Positions 1-7,822 of a stretch of 64,000 bases of DNA are shown piece by piece. The stretch spans positions 1 to 64,000 of the forward strand of contig JBBQPZ010000015.1 in the NCBI GenBank assembly GCA_038216655.1, read 5' to 3'. The position numbers and the translations under genes were made by a program. Positions within the stretch are counted from its first letter, which is position 1; every line of letters starts with the position of its first letter. Below the pieces are notes generated by a model. The model was not told the DNA's origin. It searched no databases and saw only the letters and a list, made by a program, of their open reading frames with translations. The DNA comes from JAFDWR01 sp038216655. Lineage in GTDB: Bacteria; Armatimonadota; Fimbriimonadia; Fimbriimonadales; Fimbriimonadaceae.

Positions 1-108
1 CAGGACCACTACAACAACCACCGACCCCATCTGGGACTCGGTGGACTGACCCCCGCGAGCTTCAAGCAGAAGTCGCAAACGACAACCAAGGAGACCGCAA
101 TTCTCTGA
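1..108 (+). CDS. IS3-family transposase OrfB, C-terminal end (partial)
   Basis: The reading frame is open from the first base and ends with TGA at 106-108. It encodes 35 residues including YNNHRPHLGLGGLTPASF, the typical C-terminal end of the rve (DDE integrase) domain of IS3-family OrfB proteins, where a YN..RPH.GLG..TP motif follows the last catalytic region. The catalytic residues and the start lie outside the window. A likely IS3-type terminal repeat follows directly (117-140), so this is the 3' end of an insertion sequence read toward its right end. Whether the element is intact cannot be judged from here. Confidence 0.85.
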   Translation, partial: QDHYNNHRPHLGLGGLTPASFKQKSQTTTKETAIL

Positions 109-140
109 TCCAAGACTGGAAAGTTATTGGGGACCGGTCA
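1..140 (+). mobile_element. Right end of an IS3-family insertion sequence
   Basis: After the transposase stop codon, bases 117-140 read on the minus strand as TGACCGGTCCCCAATAAC followed by TTTCCAG. This resembles common IS3-family termini, which begin with TGA and carry a CCCC-A-rich block. The predicted outer edge is base 140. The left end and the target-site duplication are not in the window, so the boundary is inferred from terminal-repeat resemblance only. Confidence 0.65.
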
Positions 141-390
141 GGGTGACCCTAGTTGGCAACAGTTTGAAGGAGTTTGCCTGGCTGCCGACAAGGTATATGC
201 AGTTTGGGACCCATTGAAGTCGGACTCGATGCTACACATGCTTAATCAGGAAATACGGCCATTGCAGTTTTGGGTTTACATTAAGGGCGTGACCAGCGAA
301 GCAACCCTTCCAAGAAACGTGGTGTTTTCGGAAGGATACATCGTGGAATCAGTTGCTGACCCGACGCCGGTGCCGCTTCCGATCGGATAG
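141..390 (+). pseudogene. 3' remnant of an unknown gene cut by the IS3 element
   Basis: An open frame continues from inside the insertion-sequence terminus through to TAG at 388-390. The only upstream start candidate (TTG at 127) lies within the predicted terminal repeat and has no ribosome-binding site. The most economical reading is that the first 5' native base is about 141 and that roughly 82 C-terminal residues survive. The peptide has a hydrophobic stretch (LQFWVYIKGV) and ends in a proline-rich tail (TPVPLPIG). No family was recognised. It lies 11 bases before two tandem paralogues and may once have belonged to their operon. It could still be expressed from an IS-borne promoter. Confidence 0.5.
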
Positions 391-401
391 GAGAATATGA
401 A

Positions 402-1151
402 ATGCTAATGCTTACTTACTTGGGTTCATTACTGCTCTCCGACGTCGCACCACCAAGCACACCAGTTGTGGGTGCCCAGGTGGCCGCGGTGATCTCGCAG
501 TTTCGCCAGCCATTTCCAGACATGCTTGAGTACCTTGCAAGGCTGCCAGGTATTCCCGTTCAGTCGTCCAGGATTCCGCATCGCGTTGTTGACAGAGCGA
601 ACGAATGCTTGGTTCAGGTGCTGATCCCGGCGCTACGGCCGCCCACTGCGATGAGTTGGACGGGGAATCGGAACTCTCCTTCCTTCGACCACGAATACTT
701 GAGAGCCTCATGGGTCACCGGTGGGCGACATCTTCTTTGGTCAGACTCAGATCCGGAATCTGGGCTTCTTGCCGAAGTCTTGCCGGATGAAATCGATGTT
801 TCCTCGGAACAAGATTTCAAGCCGTCGCTAACGACCTGGATCCAGACCCACCTCCGGATTCCAACCCTTCCTCATCCATATTCCGTCTACATTTGGGCGC
901 ATGCCAGTATTCCGGGTGGAGATGAAGTTTACGCCGGGTTCATGACGCTCCAGCAAGATGGCGTCGCATCGACCCCGATCTTCCCCGAGCAATCTCGCTG
1001 GGCGGAGGGCTTCGCTTTTTGGGGCAGCAAGCACCTGCTGTATCTGCAGTTTGGTTTCTCCACTTCCGAGAGAAAGCAGGGACTGCCGTCTCCATCCGGA
1101 CATTTGAAACAACCTCGAACCAAGAGTCGTTTCGATCCCGAAGGAGGATAA
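402..1151 (+). CDS. Unknown protein, tandem paralogue A
   Basis: This encodes 249 residues from ATG 402; GGATAGGAG lies just upstream. The N-terminus is hydrophobic (MLMLTYLGSLLLSDV) and could be a short signal peptide or anchor. The protein is clearly paralogous to its downstream neighbour. Both share a LEY...LPG segment, an RPP...W.GNR..P.F.HE.LR block, a DxDPE motif, a DEID(V/T)SS motif, a short PGG motif, a WA(E/Q)(G/D)F.FW block and a KSRFDP C-terminus. No known domain was recognised and no catalytic signature stands out. The next gene begins two bases after this stop, so the pair is co-transcribed. Confidence 0.75.
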   Translation: MLMLTYLGSLLLSDVAPPSTPVVGAQVAAVISQFRQPFPDMLEYLARLPGIPVQSSRIPHRVVDRANECLVQVLIPALRPPTAMSWTGNRNSPSFDHEYLRASWVTGGRHLLWSDSDPESGLLAEVLPDEIDVSSEQDFKPSLTTWIQTHLRIPTLPHPYSVYIWAHASIPGGDEVYAGFMTLQQDGVASTPIFPEQSRWAEGFAFWGSKHLLYLQFGFSTSERKQGLPSPSGHLKQPRTKSRFDPEGG

Positions 1152-1152
1152 C

Positions 1153-1887
1153 GTGTTCGTTCTCGCTGCCCTAACGCTGAACCTTTACAATTCCGTCGTC
1201 CTGGCCCCGCCACAGGCGCGACTCCCGTTCGAGACCCTCCAGGAGGCCAGTCAGACCGGAGTTGCGTTTGCCAGGACGCTCGAATACTATGGCGAGCTTC
1301 CTGGCGTCCAGGTAGCGGTACCGCCCTCTCTCCTAACTCGCGTGAACTTGGGCGTCGATAACCTCTTGAAGCCAAAGTTGCGTCCTCCCAGAGTTCGTAA
1401 TTGGATTGGAAACCGCGACGCGCCGAAGTTCGAGCACGAATTTCTCCGACTCGGATGGAACGCCGACGGACGCAGCCTGGCCGCCTCGGACCTCGACCCA
1501 GAGATGTGCCTGCTTGTCCAACTGAAGGAGGATGAGATTGACACGTCGTCCGACTCGGTGGCCAGCGAAATGCTGCTAACGTGGCTCCGCAAAAACCTGC
1601 GGATGCCCGATCTTCGTAAGCCGTATCGGGTTGTCTTCATCCAACGGCCGTCCATGCCCGGAGGGAGACACTTGCTTACAGGAATCGTGACCACCATTGG
1701 GGACAACGGGCAGTTCGATGAGACGACGACGGACAAAGACTTTTGGGCCCAAGACTTCGGTTTCTGGACGGACGGCAAGTATCTGTCTCTCAACATTGGC
1801 GTTTGGTTCTCCTGCCGTCCACCTGTCAACCCTGGGCAGGGGCCGGGCGGCGTCGAGGTGTTCACTAAAAGCCGCTTCGATCCCTAA
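1153..1887 (+). CDS. Unknown protein, tandem paralogue B
   Basis: This encodes 244 residues from GTG 1153, with a strong ribosome-binding site AAGGAGG at 1141-1147 inside the end of the preceding gene. It is a diverged duplicate of the gene at 402-1151. Aligned blocks include LRPPRVRNWIGNRDAPKFEH, a DLDPE motif, DEIDTSS and the terminal KSRFDP. The N-terminus (FVLAALTLNLYNSVVLAPP) is weakly hydrophobic and could be a signal peptide. Function is not recognised. The conserved tryptophans and aspartates suggest a folded domain rather than a degenerate copy, and both copies look intact. Confidence 0.75.
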   Translation: MFVLAALTLNLYNSVVLAPPQARLPFETLQEASQTGVAFARTLEYYGELPGVQVAVPPSLLTRVNLGVDNLLKPKLRPPRVRNWIGNRDAPKFEHEFLRLGWNADGRSLAASDLDPEMCLLVQLKEDEIDTSSDSVASEMLLTWLRKNLRMPDLRKPYRVVFIQRPSMPGGRHLLTGIVTTIGDNGQFDETTTDKDFWAQDFGFWTDGKYLSLNIGVWFSCRPPVNPGQGPGGVEVFTKSRFDP

Positions 1888-1971
1888 GCTAAATGACAGC
1901 TAGTAGCGATAACAGAACCCGCCCAGTTTCTTCGTCATTTTTTGGACATCCCATGGAATAAGTCCTATGGT

Positions 1972-3336
1972 ATGTCGAATGCATTTAGCTGGAACCAAGT
2001 TCTCGGAGAGGAAGATGCGGCGAAGGCCGCTCAACCGGCGCAACCCGAGACCGTCTTAGAGATCGACCCTCGCAGCGGCGAAGCGGTCGAGATGCCGAAG
2101 ACGCCCCTCCAAGCCGAGGCGGCGAGGATTCTCGACGAGATGGAGGCGGTGCGCTCGACGTACAAGCCGACTCATGTGGATCAGTCCATCCACAGCATGG
2201 ACATCAAGGACCACAAGTTCCAGCACATCGGGGATGATGGCCCCGTTCAGGTTGAGCAGGACGCCACGCCGATTGAAGGGTGTCACATCGACGATGTGCT
2301 ACGAATGGCGATCGAGCGGAAGGCGAGCGACATCCACCTCACCTGCGGCTTGCCGCCGATGATCCGGCTCGACGGTGAGATCATCCCACTGCCGTTCACG
2401 ATCTTGAAACCGGAAGACACCAAGCGGCTCGTCTACGACTGCTTGAGCGACGATAGCGTCCAGAAGTTCGAAAGCACCCACGAACTCGACTTTGGCTACG
2501 CGATCAAGAACGTCGCCCGCTTCCGATTTAACGCCTACATGCAGCGCCAGTCCGTGGCCGCGGCCCTCCGATTGATTCCGACCAAGATCCCGAGCTTCTC
2601 TCAGTTGGGCTTGCCCGCGGTCATTCGCGAAATGTCCAAGCGCACGAGCGGCCTCGTGCTGGTCACGGGCCCCACGGGTTCGGGTAAGTCCACGACAATC
2701 GCCTCGATGATCGACGACATCAACGAGAACCGTACGTCGCACATCATGACGATTGAGGACCCGATCGAGTATCTGCACAAACACAAGAAGTGCATGGTGA
2801 ACCAGCGCGAGATGCACTCGGACACCTACTCGTTCCACAACTCGCTCCGCGCGGTGCTCCGTGAAGACCCCGACATCATCCTCGTGGGTGAGCTTCGCGA
2901 CCTTGAGACGATCGAGGCCGCGCTGACGCTCGCGGAGACCGGCCACCTTGTCTTCGGCACGCTGCACACCCGCAACGCGCCAGCGACGATCGACCGAATC
3001 GTCGACGTCTTCCCCGCCGACCAGCAGGATCAGATTCGCGTGTTGCTGGGCAACACGTTGGAAGGCGTTGTGTCTCAGCAGTTGATTCCCAAGCTCGGAG
3101 GCGGCCGATGCGCGGCGCTAGAGATCATGATGGGAACTCCCGCCATTCGAAACCTCATCCGAGAAGGCAAGACGCACCAGATGTATTCGATCATCGAAAC
3201 GAACAGCCAGATCGGAATGCAGACCATGGACTCGTCACTCGCCAACCACTTCCGCAACGCCAACTGCTCCTACGAAGAGTGCATGATGCGCGCAGTTGAC
3301 AAGGAGACCTTCGCCCGCCTGGCCAAAGGGGGCTAG
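1972..3336 (+). CDS. pilT: Twitching motility ATPase PilT
   Basis: This is a hexameric ATPase of the GspE/PilT family that powers type IV pilus retraction at the inner membrane. Walker A is GPTGSGKST. The Asp box, Walker B (DPDIILVGELRDLETI) and His box (LAETGHLVFGTLHT) follow in order, and the C-terminal PilT signature AIRNLIREGK is present. It is about 100 residues longer than ordinary PilT at the N-terminus; that extension is acidic and proline-rich and of unknown role. I chose ATG 1972. An in-frame TTG at 1942 would add ten residues but has no ribosome-binding site. No other pilus genes are adjacent. PilU is possible, but the AIRNLIREGK motif favours PilT. Confidence 0.93.
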   Translation: MSNAFSWNQVLGEEDAAKAAQPAQPETVLEIDPRSGEAVEMPKTPLQAEAARILDEMEAVRSTYKPTHVDQSIHSMDIKDHKFQHIGDDGPVQVEQDATPIEGCHIDDVLRMAIERKASDIHLTCGLPPMIRLDGEIIPLPFTILKPEDTKRLVYDCLSDDSVQKFESTHELDFGYAIKNVARFRFNAYMQRQSVAAALRLIPTKIPSFSQLGLPAVIREMSKRTSGLVLVTGPTGSGKSTTIASMIDDINENRTSHIMTIEDPIEYLHKHKKCMVNQREMHSDTYSFHNSLRAVLREDPDIILVGELRDLETIEAALTLAETGHLVFGTLHTRNAPATIDRIVDVFPADQQDQIRVLLGNTLEGVVSQQLIPKLGGGRCAALEIMMGTPAIRNLIREGKTHQMYSIIETNSQIGMQTMDSSLANHFRNANCSYEECMMRAVDKETFARLAKGG

Positions 3337-3348
3337 GCGAGTCCGAGT

Positions 3349-3430
3349 CCGAGTTGGAGTTGATCTCTGGTTTATAAGTCCTATAAGGCATATAGGACCT
3401 ATATCAAACCCCAAAGCAACTCCAACTCGG
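3349..3430 (+). repeat. Nested inverted repeat between convergent genes
   Basis: The outer arms 3349-3362 and 3417-3430 are a perfect 14-bp inverted repeat (CCGAGTTGGAGTTG). They enclose a second palindrome, GTCCTATA (3378-3385), loop AGGCA, TATAGGAC (3391-3398). The element lies between the stops of pilT and the convergent SRPBCC gene, so it may act as a bidirectional terminator, although there is no T-tract. A TATAGGTC-type relative occurs at 6368-6398. Confidence 0.6.
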
Positions 3431-3437
3431 GCCCAGA

Positions 3438-3881
3438 CTAAGCCGAGCTCTCCTTGAGCCCGGCCAACTTCATCCCGAAGTGCAGCCAACCCTCGACGGC
3501 GCCCTGCCGGTCGTCTTGCTCTTCGGGGAGGTACTTCTCGTGCTCGATCGTCATGATCGTCCCCCCATCCAGGTGGGGTTCGAAGTGGACGAGCACATCC
3601 TTGGGTAACGCATCTGACGGGTCGTGGTCCCATTTCCAGGTAAAGCCCAATCGCTTCCCCGGCTCCACGACGGTGTACTTCCCTCGCACGTGCCAATCCA
3701 TCTCCGGCCAGGAGAAGGAGTAAGTGCCGCCGACTTCCGGATGCGTTTCGGCCATCGCGGGCCACCACTGAACCAGCTTCAGAGGCTCGACCCAGTAGGT
3801 GAAGAGTTCGTCAGGTTCGAATCCACTGAGGCGGCCCTCAACGACGATCTTCTCCGGTGTTGAGGCGGGAGATTCTTGCAT
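3438..3881 (-). CDS. SRPBCC / AHSA1-like domain protein
   Basis: This is a 147-residue cytoplasmic protein that is entirely one SRPBCC domain of the AHSA1 (activator of Hsp90 ATPase-like) type. The family hallmarks are visible: a start like EGRLSGFEPDELFTYWVEP, then VQWWP, a GG.Y.F.W strand, a GKRLGFTWKWD strand, and the C-terminal helix QGAVEGWLHFGMKLAGL. Such proteins form a deep hydrophobic cavity, but the ligand cannot be predicted. The start ATG at 3881 is 70 bases upstream of the divergent dGTPase start. It is convergent with pilT. Confidence 0.85.
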   Translation of the reverse strand: MQESPASTPEKIVVEGRLSGFEPDELFTYWVEPLKLVQWWPAMAETHPEVGGTYSFSWPEMDWHVRGKYTVVEPGKRLGFTWKWDHDPSDALPKDVLVHFEPHLDGGTIMTIEHEKYLPEEQDDRQGAVEGWLHFGMKLAGLKESSA

Positions 3882-3951
3882 TGCCTAATTGACTGATTTT
3901 CCCCGCGAGAAGTTGCGCACCGTGCTCAACAGGCTCAACGTCCTAACCCTT

Positions 3952-4962
3952 GTGCCCCACCACGTCCGCGAAATGATCGAGCAACGGGAGCGCGAGTGGC
4001 TCTCGCCCTTGGCCGCCAAGGCTGCGGATAGCGGGGATCGGGAGCGCCCCGAAGAGCCCGACCCGGTTCGCACTGCGTTCATGCGCGACCGGGATCGCAT
4101 TCTGCATTCGAAGCCGTTCCGCCGCCTCAAGCACAAGACACAGGTGTTTCTTGATCCCGAGGGGGACCACTACCGGACAAGGCTTACCCACTCCCTTGAG
4201 GTCGCCCAGGTGGCGCGCACGATCGGGCGGGCGCTTAGGCTGAACGAAGACCTGATCGAGGCGATCGCGCTCGGTCACGACGTTGGCCACACTCCGTTCG
4301 GTCACGCCGGTGAGGCCGCTCTCGATGAGGCAATCCGCGAAGTGGACCCCGACGGTAGCTTCCGGCACTACGAGCAATCGCTGCGGATCGTGGACGTCCT
4401 GGAGCAACTGAACCTGACCGCGGAAACCCGAGCCGGGATCGGCGGGCACAGTAAGGGGCGCAACGATCTCACCGCGTTCGACGGCGAGCCGACCTCGACG
4501 CTCGAGGCGGCTGTGGTACGCGTCAGCGACCGGATCGCGTACCTCAACCACGATCTCGACGACGCACTGCGCAGCGGAATCATCTCCGAGGTGCCCAGCG
4601 AGTTCCTCGAACTGGGTCGCTCGCACTCCGATCGTGTCGGACGGATGGTCGAGAACGTCATCCTCCATTCCCTCGACCAACCCAACATCGTCCTGTCCGA
4701 CCCAATGCTCGCCTCGCTCAACAGCCTCAAAGAATGGCTATTTGAGAACGTGTACCTGCTCTATCCCAAGACCTTCCCAGAGATCAAGAAGGCCCAACGC
4801 CTGGTGCTGGAGCTGTTCCGCCACTACGTCGAGCCGGGCAACCTTCCCGAGGGGTACGAGGGGGTGCAGGGGGCGATCGACTACGTCGCCGGGATGACCG
4901 ACCGCTTCGCAATGGCGACGTTCAGCCGACTTCGGATGCCGGAAGCCTGGCGCGTGCCTTAG
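3952..4962 (+). CDS. dgt: Deoxyguanosinetriphosphate triphosphohydrolase-like HD protein
   Basis: This belongs to the HD-domain dNTP triphosphohydrolase family, which cleaves dNTPs to nucleosides and triphosphate. Family features in order: a REMIEQRE start region, then FMRDRDRILHSKPFRRLKHKTQVF, written here only as the typical RDRD..H...FRRL..KTQVF block; RTRLTHSLEVAQVART supplying the first metal-ligand His; the HD pair in ALGHDVGHTPFGHAGE; and a distal Asp in RIAYLNHDLDDAL. At about 336 residues it matches the short type-2 subfamily. The start is uncertain: GTG 3952 fits family N-termini, ATG 3973 and TTG 3889 are alternatives, and none has a convincing ribosome-binding site. Confidence 0.87.
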   Translation: MPHHVREMIEQREREWLSPLAAKAADSGDRERPEEPDPVRTAFMRDRDRILHSKPFRRLKHKTQVFLDPEGDHYRTRLTHSLEVAQVARTIGRALRLNEDLIEAIALGHDVGHTPFGHAGEAALDEAIREVDPDGSFRHYEQSLRIVDVLEQLNLTAETRAGIGGHSKGRNDLTAFDGEPTSTLEAAVVRVSDRIAYLNHDLDDALRSGIISEVPSEFLELGRSHSDRVGRMVENVILHSLDQPNIVLSDPMLASLNSLKEWLFENVYLLYPKTFPEIKKAQRLVLELFRHYVEPGNLPEGYEGVQGAIDYVAGMTDRFAMATFSRLRMPEAWRVP

Positions 4963-4989
4963 CCGAAGACTACGATCCGATCAATATCC

Positions 4990-5229
4990 GTCATCCTGAG
5001 TGGAGCGACACGGTTCATTTGTCTTGTTTCTTGCGGTGCCACGGCTTGGCCAGGACCGTAGATGCCTGAGAAACCGGAAACCGCTTCCTGGCAATCCGTG
5101 CATCTACGCACTCGTGGTAATGACAACGCACGGTTTGCCGGGAAACGACTTCCAGTTTGACGGTCAATTCCATTTCCGGCCAAACCGTGGCACCGCAGAC
5201 AAAGGAGTGGCAAATGAAGCTTGACAGGC
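4990..5229 (+). repeat. Nested inverted-repeat element R1, copy 1
   Basis: The core at 5032-5197 is bounded by TGCGGTGCCACGG and its complement CCGTGGCACCGCA. Inside are GCTTGGCC/GGCC-type arms and a CGCACGGTTTGCCGGGAA segment. Outer flanks carry GTCATCCTGAG and TTCATTTGTC on the left and CAAATGAAGCTTGACAG on the right. Close copies occur at 57457-57696 (opposite orientation) and 31600-31741 (internally shortened). No reading frame is conserved between copies. The right flank runs into the stop codon of the serine hydrolase gene. Confidence 0.8.
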
Positions 5230-5232
5230 TAG

Positions 5233-6324
5233 TCATGATGACGGCTTTGGAACGGGTGCGGCGGCGTAGAAGCGCGATCGCGCTTCCTTGATCCCGAGGT
5301 TCTCCGCTGTCGGGTGGACTCGGTTAGAGAGCAGGACCGCGAAAGCCTGGCGATCAACGTCGAGCCAAATCGAGGTGCCGGTGAAGCCGGTGTGCCCGAA
5401 GGCGGTCTCGGGCCATACCGGTCCGGCCGAGGCTTCGTGACGCCAGTTCGTGTCCCAACCGAGGGCGCGGCTCTCGGAGTCGCCGGTCCGGGTTGAGAAG
5501 AGGCGGACTGCCTCGGGCGAGAAGATAGAGTCTCCAGTCAGGAGGGCGTGGGCGAAAAGGGTCAGGTCGCCTATCGTTGAGAAGAGACCCGCGTGCCCCG
5601 CGACTCCGCCTAGCATCGCCGCGGTCGGATCGTGAACCTCTCCTCGGGTGTAGCGAACGCCGTCCGCCAGCCGCTCGAACTCCCACACTTCGCCTCGCAA
5701 CACAACACGCCAAGGCTCGACCGGCTCGGTCGGCGCGGCAGTCCGGCGTTCAGTCGGAGTCGGGTTAAAGCAGGTTCGGGACATCCCAAGAGGGTCGAAG
5801 ATCTCGTCGCGCAAGAACTCATCAAGCCTTCGTCCCGCGCTGGCTTCGAGCACCCGACCCAGCGTGATGAAGCCAAGATCCGAATAGACCGTGGCCGTGC
5901 CCGTTGCGTAGGCCAACTCGGCTCCGTCAATCTCGCAAAGAATCTGCTCGGGCGAGAGCCCGCCTCCGACGAACTGTCCCGATGCGGCCAACCCAGAGTT
6001 GTGCGAGAGCAGGTGTCGAATTCGGGTATCGCCTTTCTCCTTCGTTCCGAAGGCGGGTAGAAAATCGATCACTGAAGCATCAAGGTCGAGCAACCCGCGC
6101 TGCCACAGGAGCATCGCCATCGAGGTTGTGCCAACGACCTTGGTCAGGCTTGCGAGGTCCCAGAGTGTGTCGACGCTGACCGGGCGGGCGTCGGGCAAAT
6201 ATGATTCGTTGCCGACTGCGCCCTGGAGCACGTCAGCGCCGTGGCCCATCGCCCAGGCGCCACCGGGAAAAGCGCGCTGCCGTATGCTCTCCACGACCGC
6301 TGATTCGATTCGCTGTCGACTCAC
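5233..6324 (-). CDS. Serine hydrolase, class C beta-lactamase-like
   Basis: This belongs to the beta-lactamase class C / penicillin-binding-protein-like serine hydrolase family. The catalytic S-x-x-K is SLTK in DLASLTKVVGTT near residue 65. The second element is YSD in VYSDLGF, and the KTG-like triad is HTG in FGHTGFTGTS. The family includes carboxylesterases, D-aminopeptidases and PBP-like enzymes, and the substrate cannot be told from sequence. No clear signal peptide is seen. I chose GTG 6324, which is preceded by AGGG and by a CAGAAT hexamer six bases upstream; an in-frame TTG at 6354 would add ten residues. The stop codon falls in the flank of repeat R1. Confidence 0.85.
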   Translation of the reverse strand: MSRQRIESAVVESIRQRAFPGGAWAMGHGADVLQGAVGNESYLPDARPVSVDTLWDLASLTKVVGTTSMAMLLWQRGLLDLDASVIDFLPAFGTKEKGDTRIRHLLSHNSGLAASGQFVGGGLSPEQILCEIDGAELAYATGTATVYSDLGFITLGRVLEASAGRRLDEFLRDEIFDPLGMSRTCFNPTPTERRTAAPTEPVEPWRVVLRGEVWEFERLADGVRYTRGEVHDPTAAMLGGVAGHAGLFSTIGDLTLFAHALLTGDSIFSPEAVRLFSTRTGDSESRALGWDTNWRHEASAGPVWPETAFGHTGFTGTSIWLDVDRQAFAVLLSNRVHPTAENLGIKEARSRFYAAAPVPKPSS

Positions 6325-6367
6325 CGCCCTATTCTGATTCCAATCGAAGAGCAAACTCAGGGTGCCG

Positions 6368-6398
6368 GATAGGTCTTATGGGACGTATAGGGCATATA
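6368..6398 (+). repeat. TATAGGTC-type short palindromic repeat
   Basis: The segment GATAGGTCTTATGGGACG followed by TATAGGGCATATA resembles the reverse complement of the inner palindrome at 3371-3404. It lies in the spacer between the divergent serine hydrolase and leuA genes. It could be a mobile palindromic repeat or an operator, and the sequence does not distinguish these. Confidence 0.4.
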
Positions 6399-6438
6399 CG
6401 CAGCAATAAGTTGGCGGCGGGCCACCACCCCCGGACCG

Positions 6439-6444
6439 TATAAT
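6439..6444 (+). promoter_or_regulatory. Probable -10 element of leuA
   Basis: A consensus TATAAT lies 33 bases before the leuA start codon. No good -35 hexamer is seen at 16-18 bp spacing. The predicted leader contains a small GGGGC-TTT-GCCC hairpin. No leucine-codon leader peptide was recognised. Confidence 0.5.
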
Positions 6445-6477
6445 CAGAAACGGGGCTTTGCCCTTTAGGAATTCTCG

Positions 6478-7620
6478 ATGAACGACCGCGTCTTAGTCTT
6501 CGACACCACTCTCCGCGACGGCGAACAAAGCCCCGGGGTGCGCCTTTCCATGGGTGAGAAGATCGAGATTGGCCGTCAACTGGTCCTGCTCGGTGTCGAC
6601 ATCATTGAAGCCGGCTTCCCCATCTCATCCCCGGGCGACTTCGAGTCGGTCCAAACCCTTTCCCGAGAGCTCAAGGGCGTAACGATCTGCGGGTTGACGC
6701 GCGCGCGCCAGAAGGACATCGAAGTCGCCGCCGAAGCTCTCCAGCCTGCCGAGCGGCGAAGAATCCACACCGGCCTCGGCGTAAGCCAGAACCACCTGCA
6801 GCACAAGCTGCGGATGTCCAAGGAACTGGCGCTCGAAACCGGCGTCAACGCGGTCAAGGTCGCGCGGCAATACACCGACGACATCGAGTACTTCATGGAA
6901 GACTCCGGTCGAGCTGAGCTTGACTACGTCTACCAGGTCGTTGAGGCGGTCATCAACGCGGGCGCGACCACCATCAACGTCCCCGACACCACCGGATTCA
7001 CCTACCCGAACGAGTACTACCACCTCATCAGAGGCATCATCGAAAACGTCCCGAATTCGGACAAGGCGGTCTTCTCCTGCCATTGCCACAACGACCTCGG
7101 CATGGCCACCGCGAACACCCTCGCGGGCGTCATGGGCGGAGCGCGGCAGGTCGAAGTCACCGTCAACGGCATCGGCGAGCGGGCGGGCAATACCGCGCTC
7201 GAAGAGGTCGTGATGGCACTTAAGATCCGCGCGGACAAGTTCAACGTCACGACCCGGATCGACACGACTCAGCTACTGCCCACCTCTCGCATGGTCTCGC
7301 GGCTAAGCGGCATGGTCGTGCAGCGAAACAAGGCGGTGGTCGGCGCGAACGCCTACGCCCACTCCAGTGGCATCCACCAGGACGGCGTCCTCAAGGAGCG
7401 CTCGACCTACGAGATCATCGATCCCACGATGGTCGGGGCCGAGAAGAGTGAAATCATCCTCACCGCGCGCTCGGGCCGCCACGGACTAAAGCACCGCCTC
7501 GCCGAGCTCGGGTTCAACTTCACGGACGAGCGGTTCGAACAGATCTACCACGACTTTCTCACCATGGCCGACACCCGCAGCGAAGTCGGTGAAGAAGATC
7601 TGCGATTGCTCGTGGGCTAA
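6478..7620 (+). CDS. leuA: 2-isopropylmalate synthase, catalytic-domain-only form
   Basis: This enzyme condenses acetyl-CoA with 2-oxoisovalerate in the first committed step of leucine synthesis. The HMGL-like TIM barrel begins with VFDTTLRDGEQSPGV, which carries the catalytic Arg and metal-binding Asp. It continues with IEAGFPISSPGDF, the metal-ligand HCHNDLGMA, and NGIGERAGN, and ends with SSGIHQDG in the linker domain. The protein stops at 380 residues, just after the linker (SEVGEEDLRLLVG), where ordinary LeuA (about 510 residues) continues into the leucine-binding regulatory domain. No regulatory-domain remnant follows; a broken hicA starts 13 bases later. A homocitrate or citramalate synthase role is possible. 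Confidence 0.85.
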   Translation: MNDRVLVFDTTLRDGEQSPGVRLSMGEKIEIGRQLVLLGVDIIEAGFPISSPGDFESVQTLSRELKGVTICGLTRARQKDIEVAAEALQPAERRRIHTGLGVSQNHLQHKLRMSKELALETGVNAVKVARQYTDDIEYFMEDSGRAELDYVYQVVEAVINAGATTINVPDTTGFTYPNEYYHLIRGIIENVPNSDKAVFSCHCHNDLGMATANTLAGVMGGARQVEVTVNGIGERAGNTALEEVVMALKIRADKFNVTTRIDTTQLLPTSRMVSRLSGMVVQRNKAVVGANAYAHSSGIHQDGVLKERSTYEIIDPTMVGAEKSEIILTARSGRHGLKHRLAELGFNFTDERFEQIYHDFLTMADTRSEVGEEDLRLLVG

Positions 7621-7633
7621 GGTAGTCGTAGAA

Positions 7634-7822
7634 ATGCAGGTAGGGGATGTGCTCAGACGCCTTCGTGAAGAAGGCTGAAAGTTGGACCGCGCCAGAGGTA
7701 GCCATCGTCAGTTCGTCTATCCATCTAAACCAGGGGTGGTTACGGTTTCGGGGCATGAGAGCGATGATGTCCACCCCAAGACTTTGCGTAGCATTTGGAG
7801 GCAGGCGCAATTAGAACGATGA
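7634..7822 (+). pseudogene. hicA: hicA toxin gene with a nonsense codon
   Basis: From ATG 7634 the frame reads MQVGDVLRRLREEG, then TGA at 7676-7678, then KLDRARGSHRQF, a KPG.VTV.GH segment and a LRSIWRQA C-terminus, ending at TGA 7820-7822. This matches the HicA mRNA-interferase fold, including the catalytic-His motif GSHRQF. Family members have Trp (G-W) where the TGA stands, so a single TGG to TGA change explains the break. Total length, 62 codons, is normal. The gene overlaps hicB by ATGA. It is probably inactive unless the stop is read through. Confidence 0.8.

Noticed and set aside
3889..3951. N-terminal extension of the dGTPase from TTG 3889
   Set aside because: It lacks a ribosome-binding site and does not resemble family N-termini, which align from near residue 22 onward.
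7634..7822. TGA read as tryptophan in hicA
   Set aside because: Genes such as phzF neighbours and the secreted protein at 8073 use TGA or TAA as ordinary stops, and hicB has a TAA break as well, so mutation is simpler than a recoded TGA.
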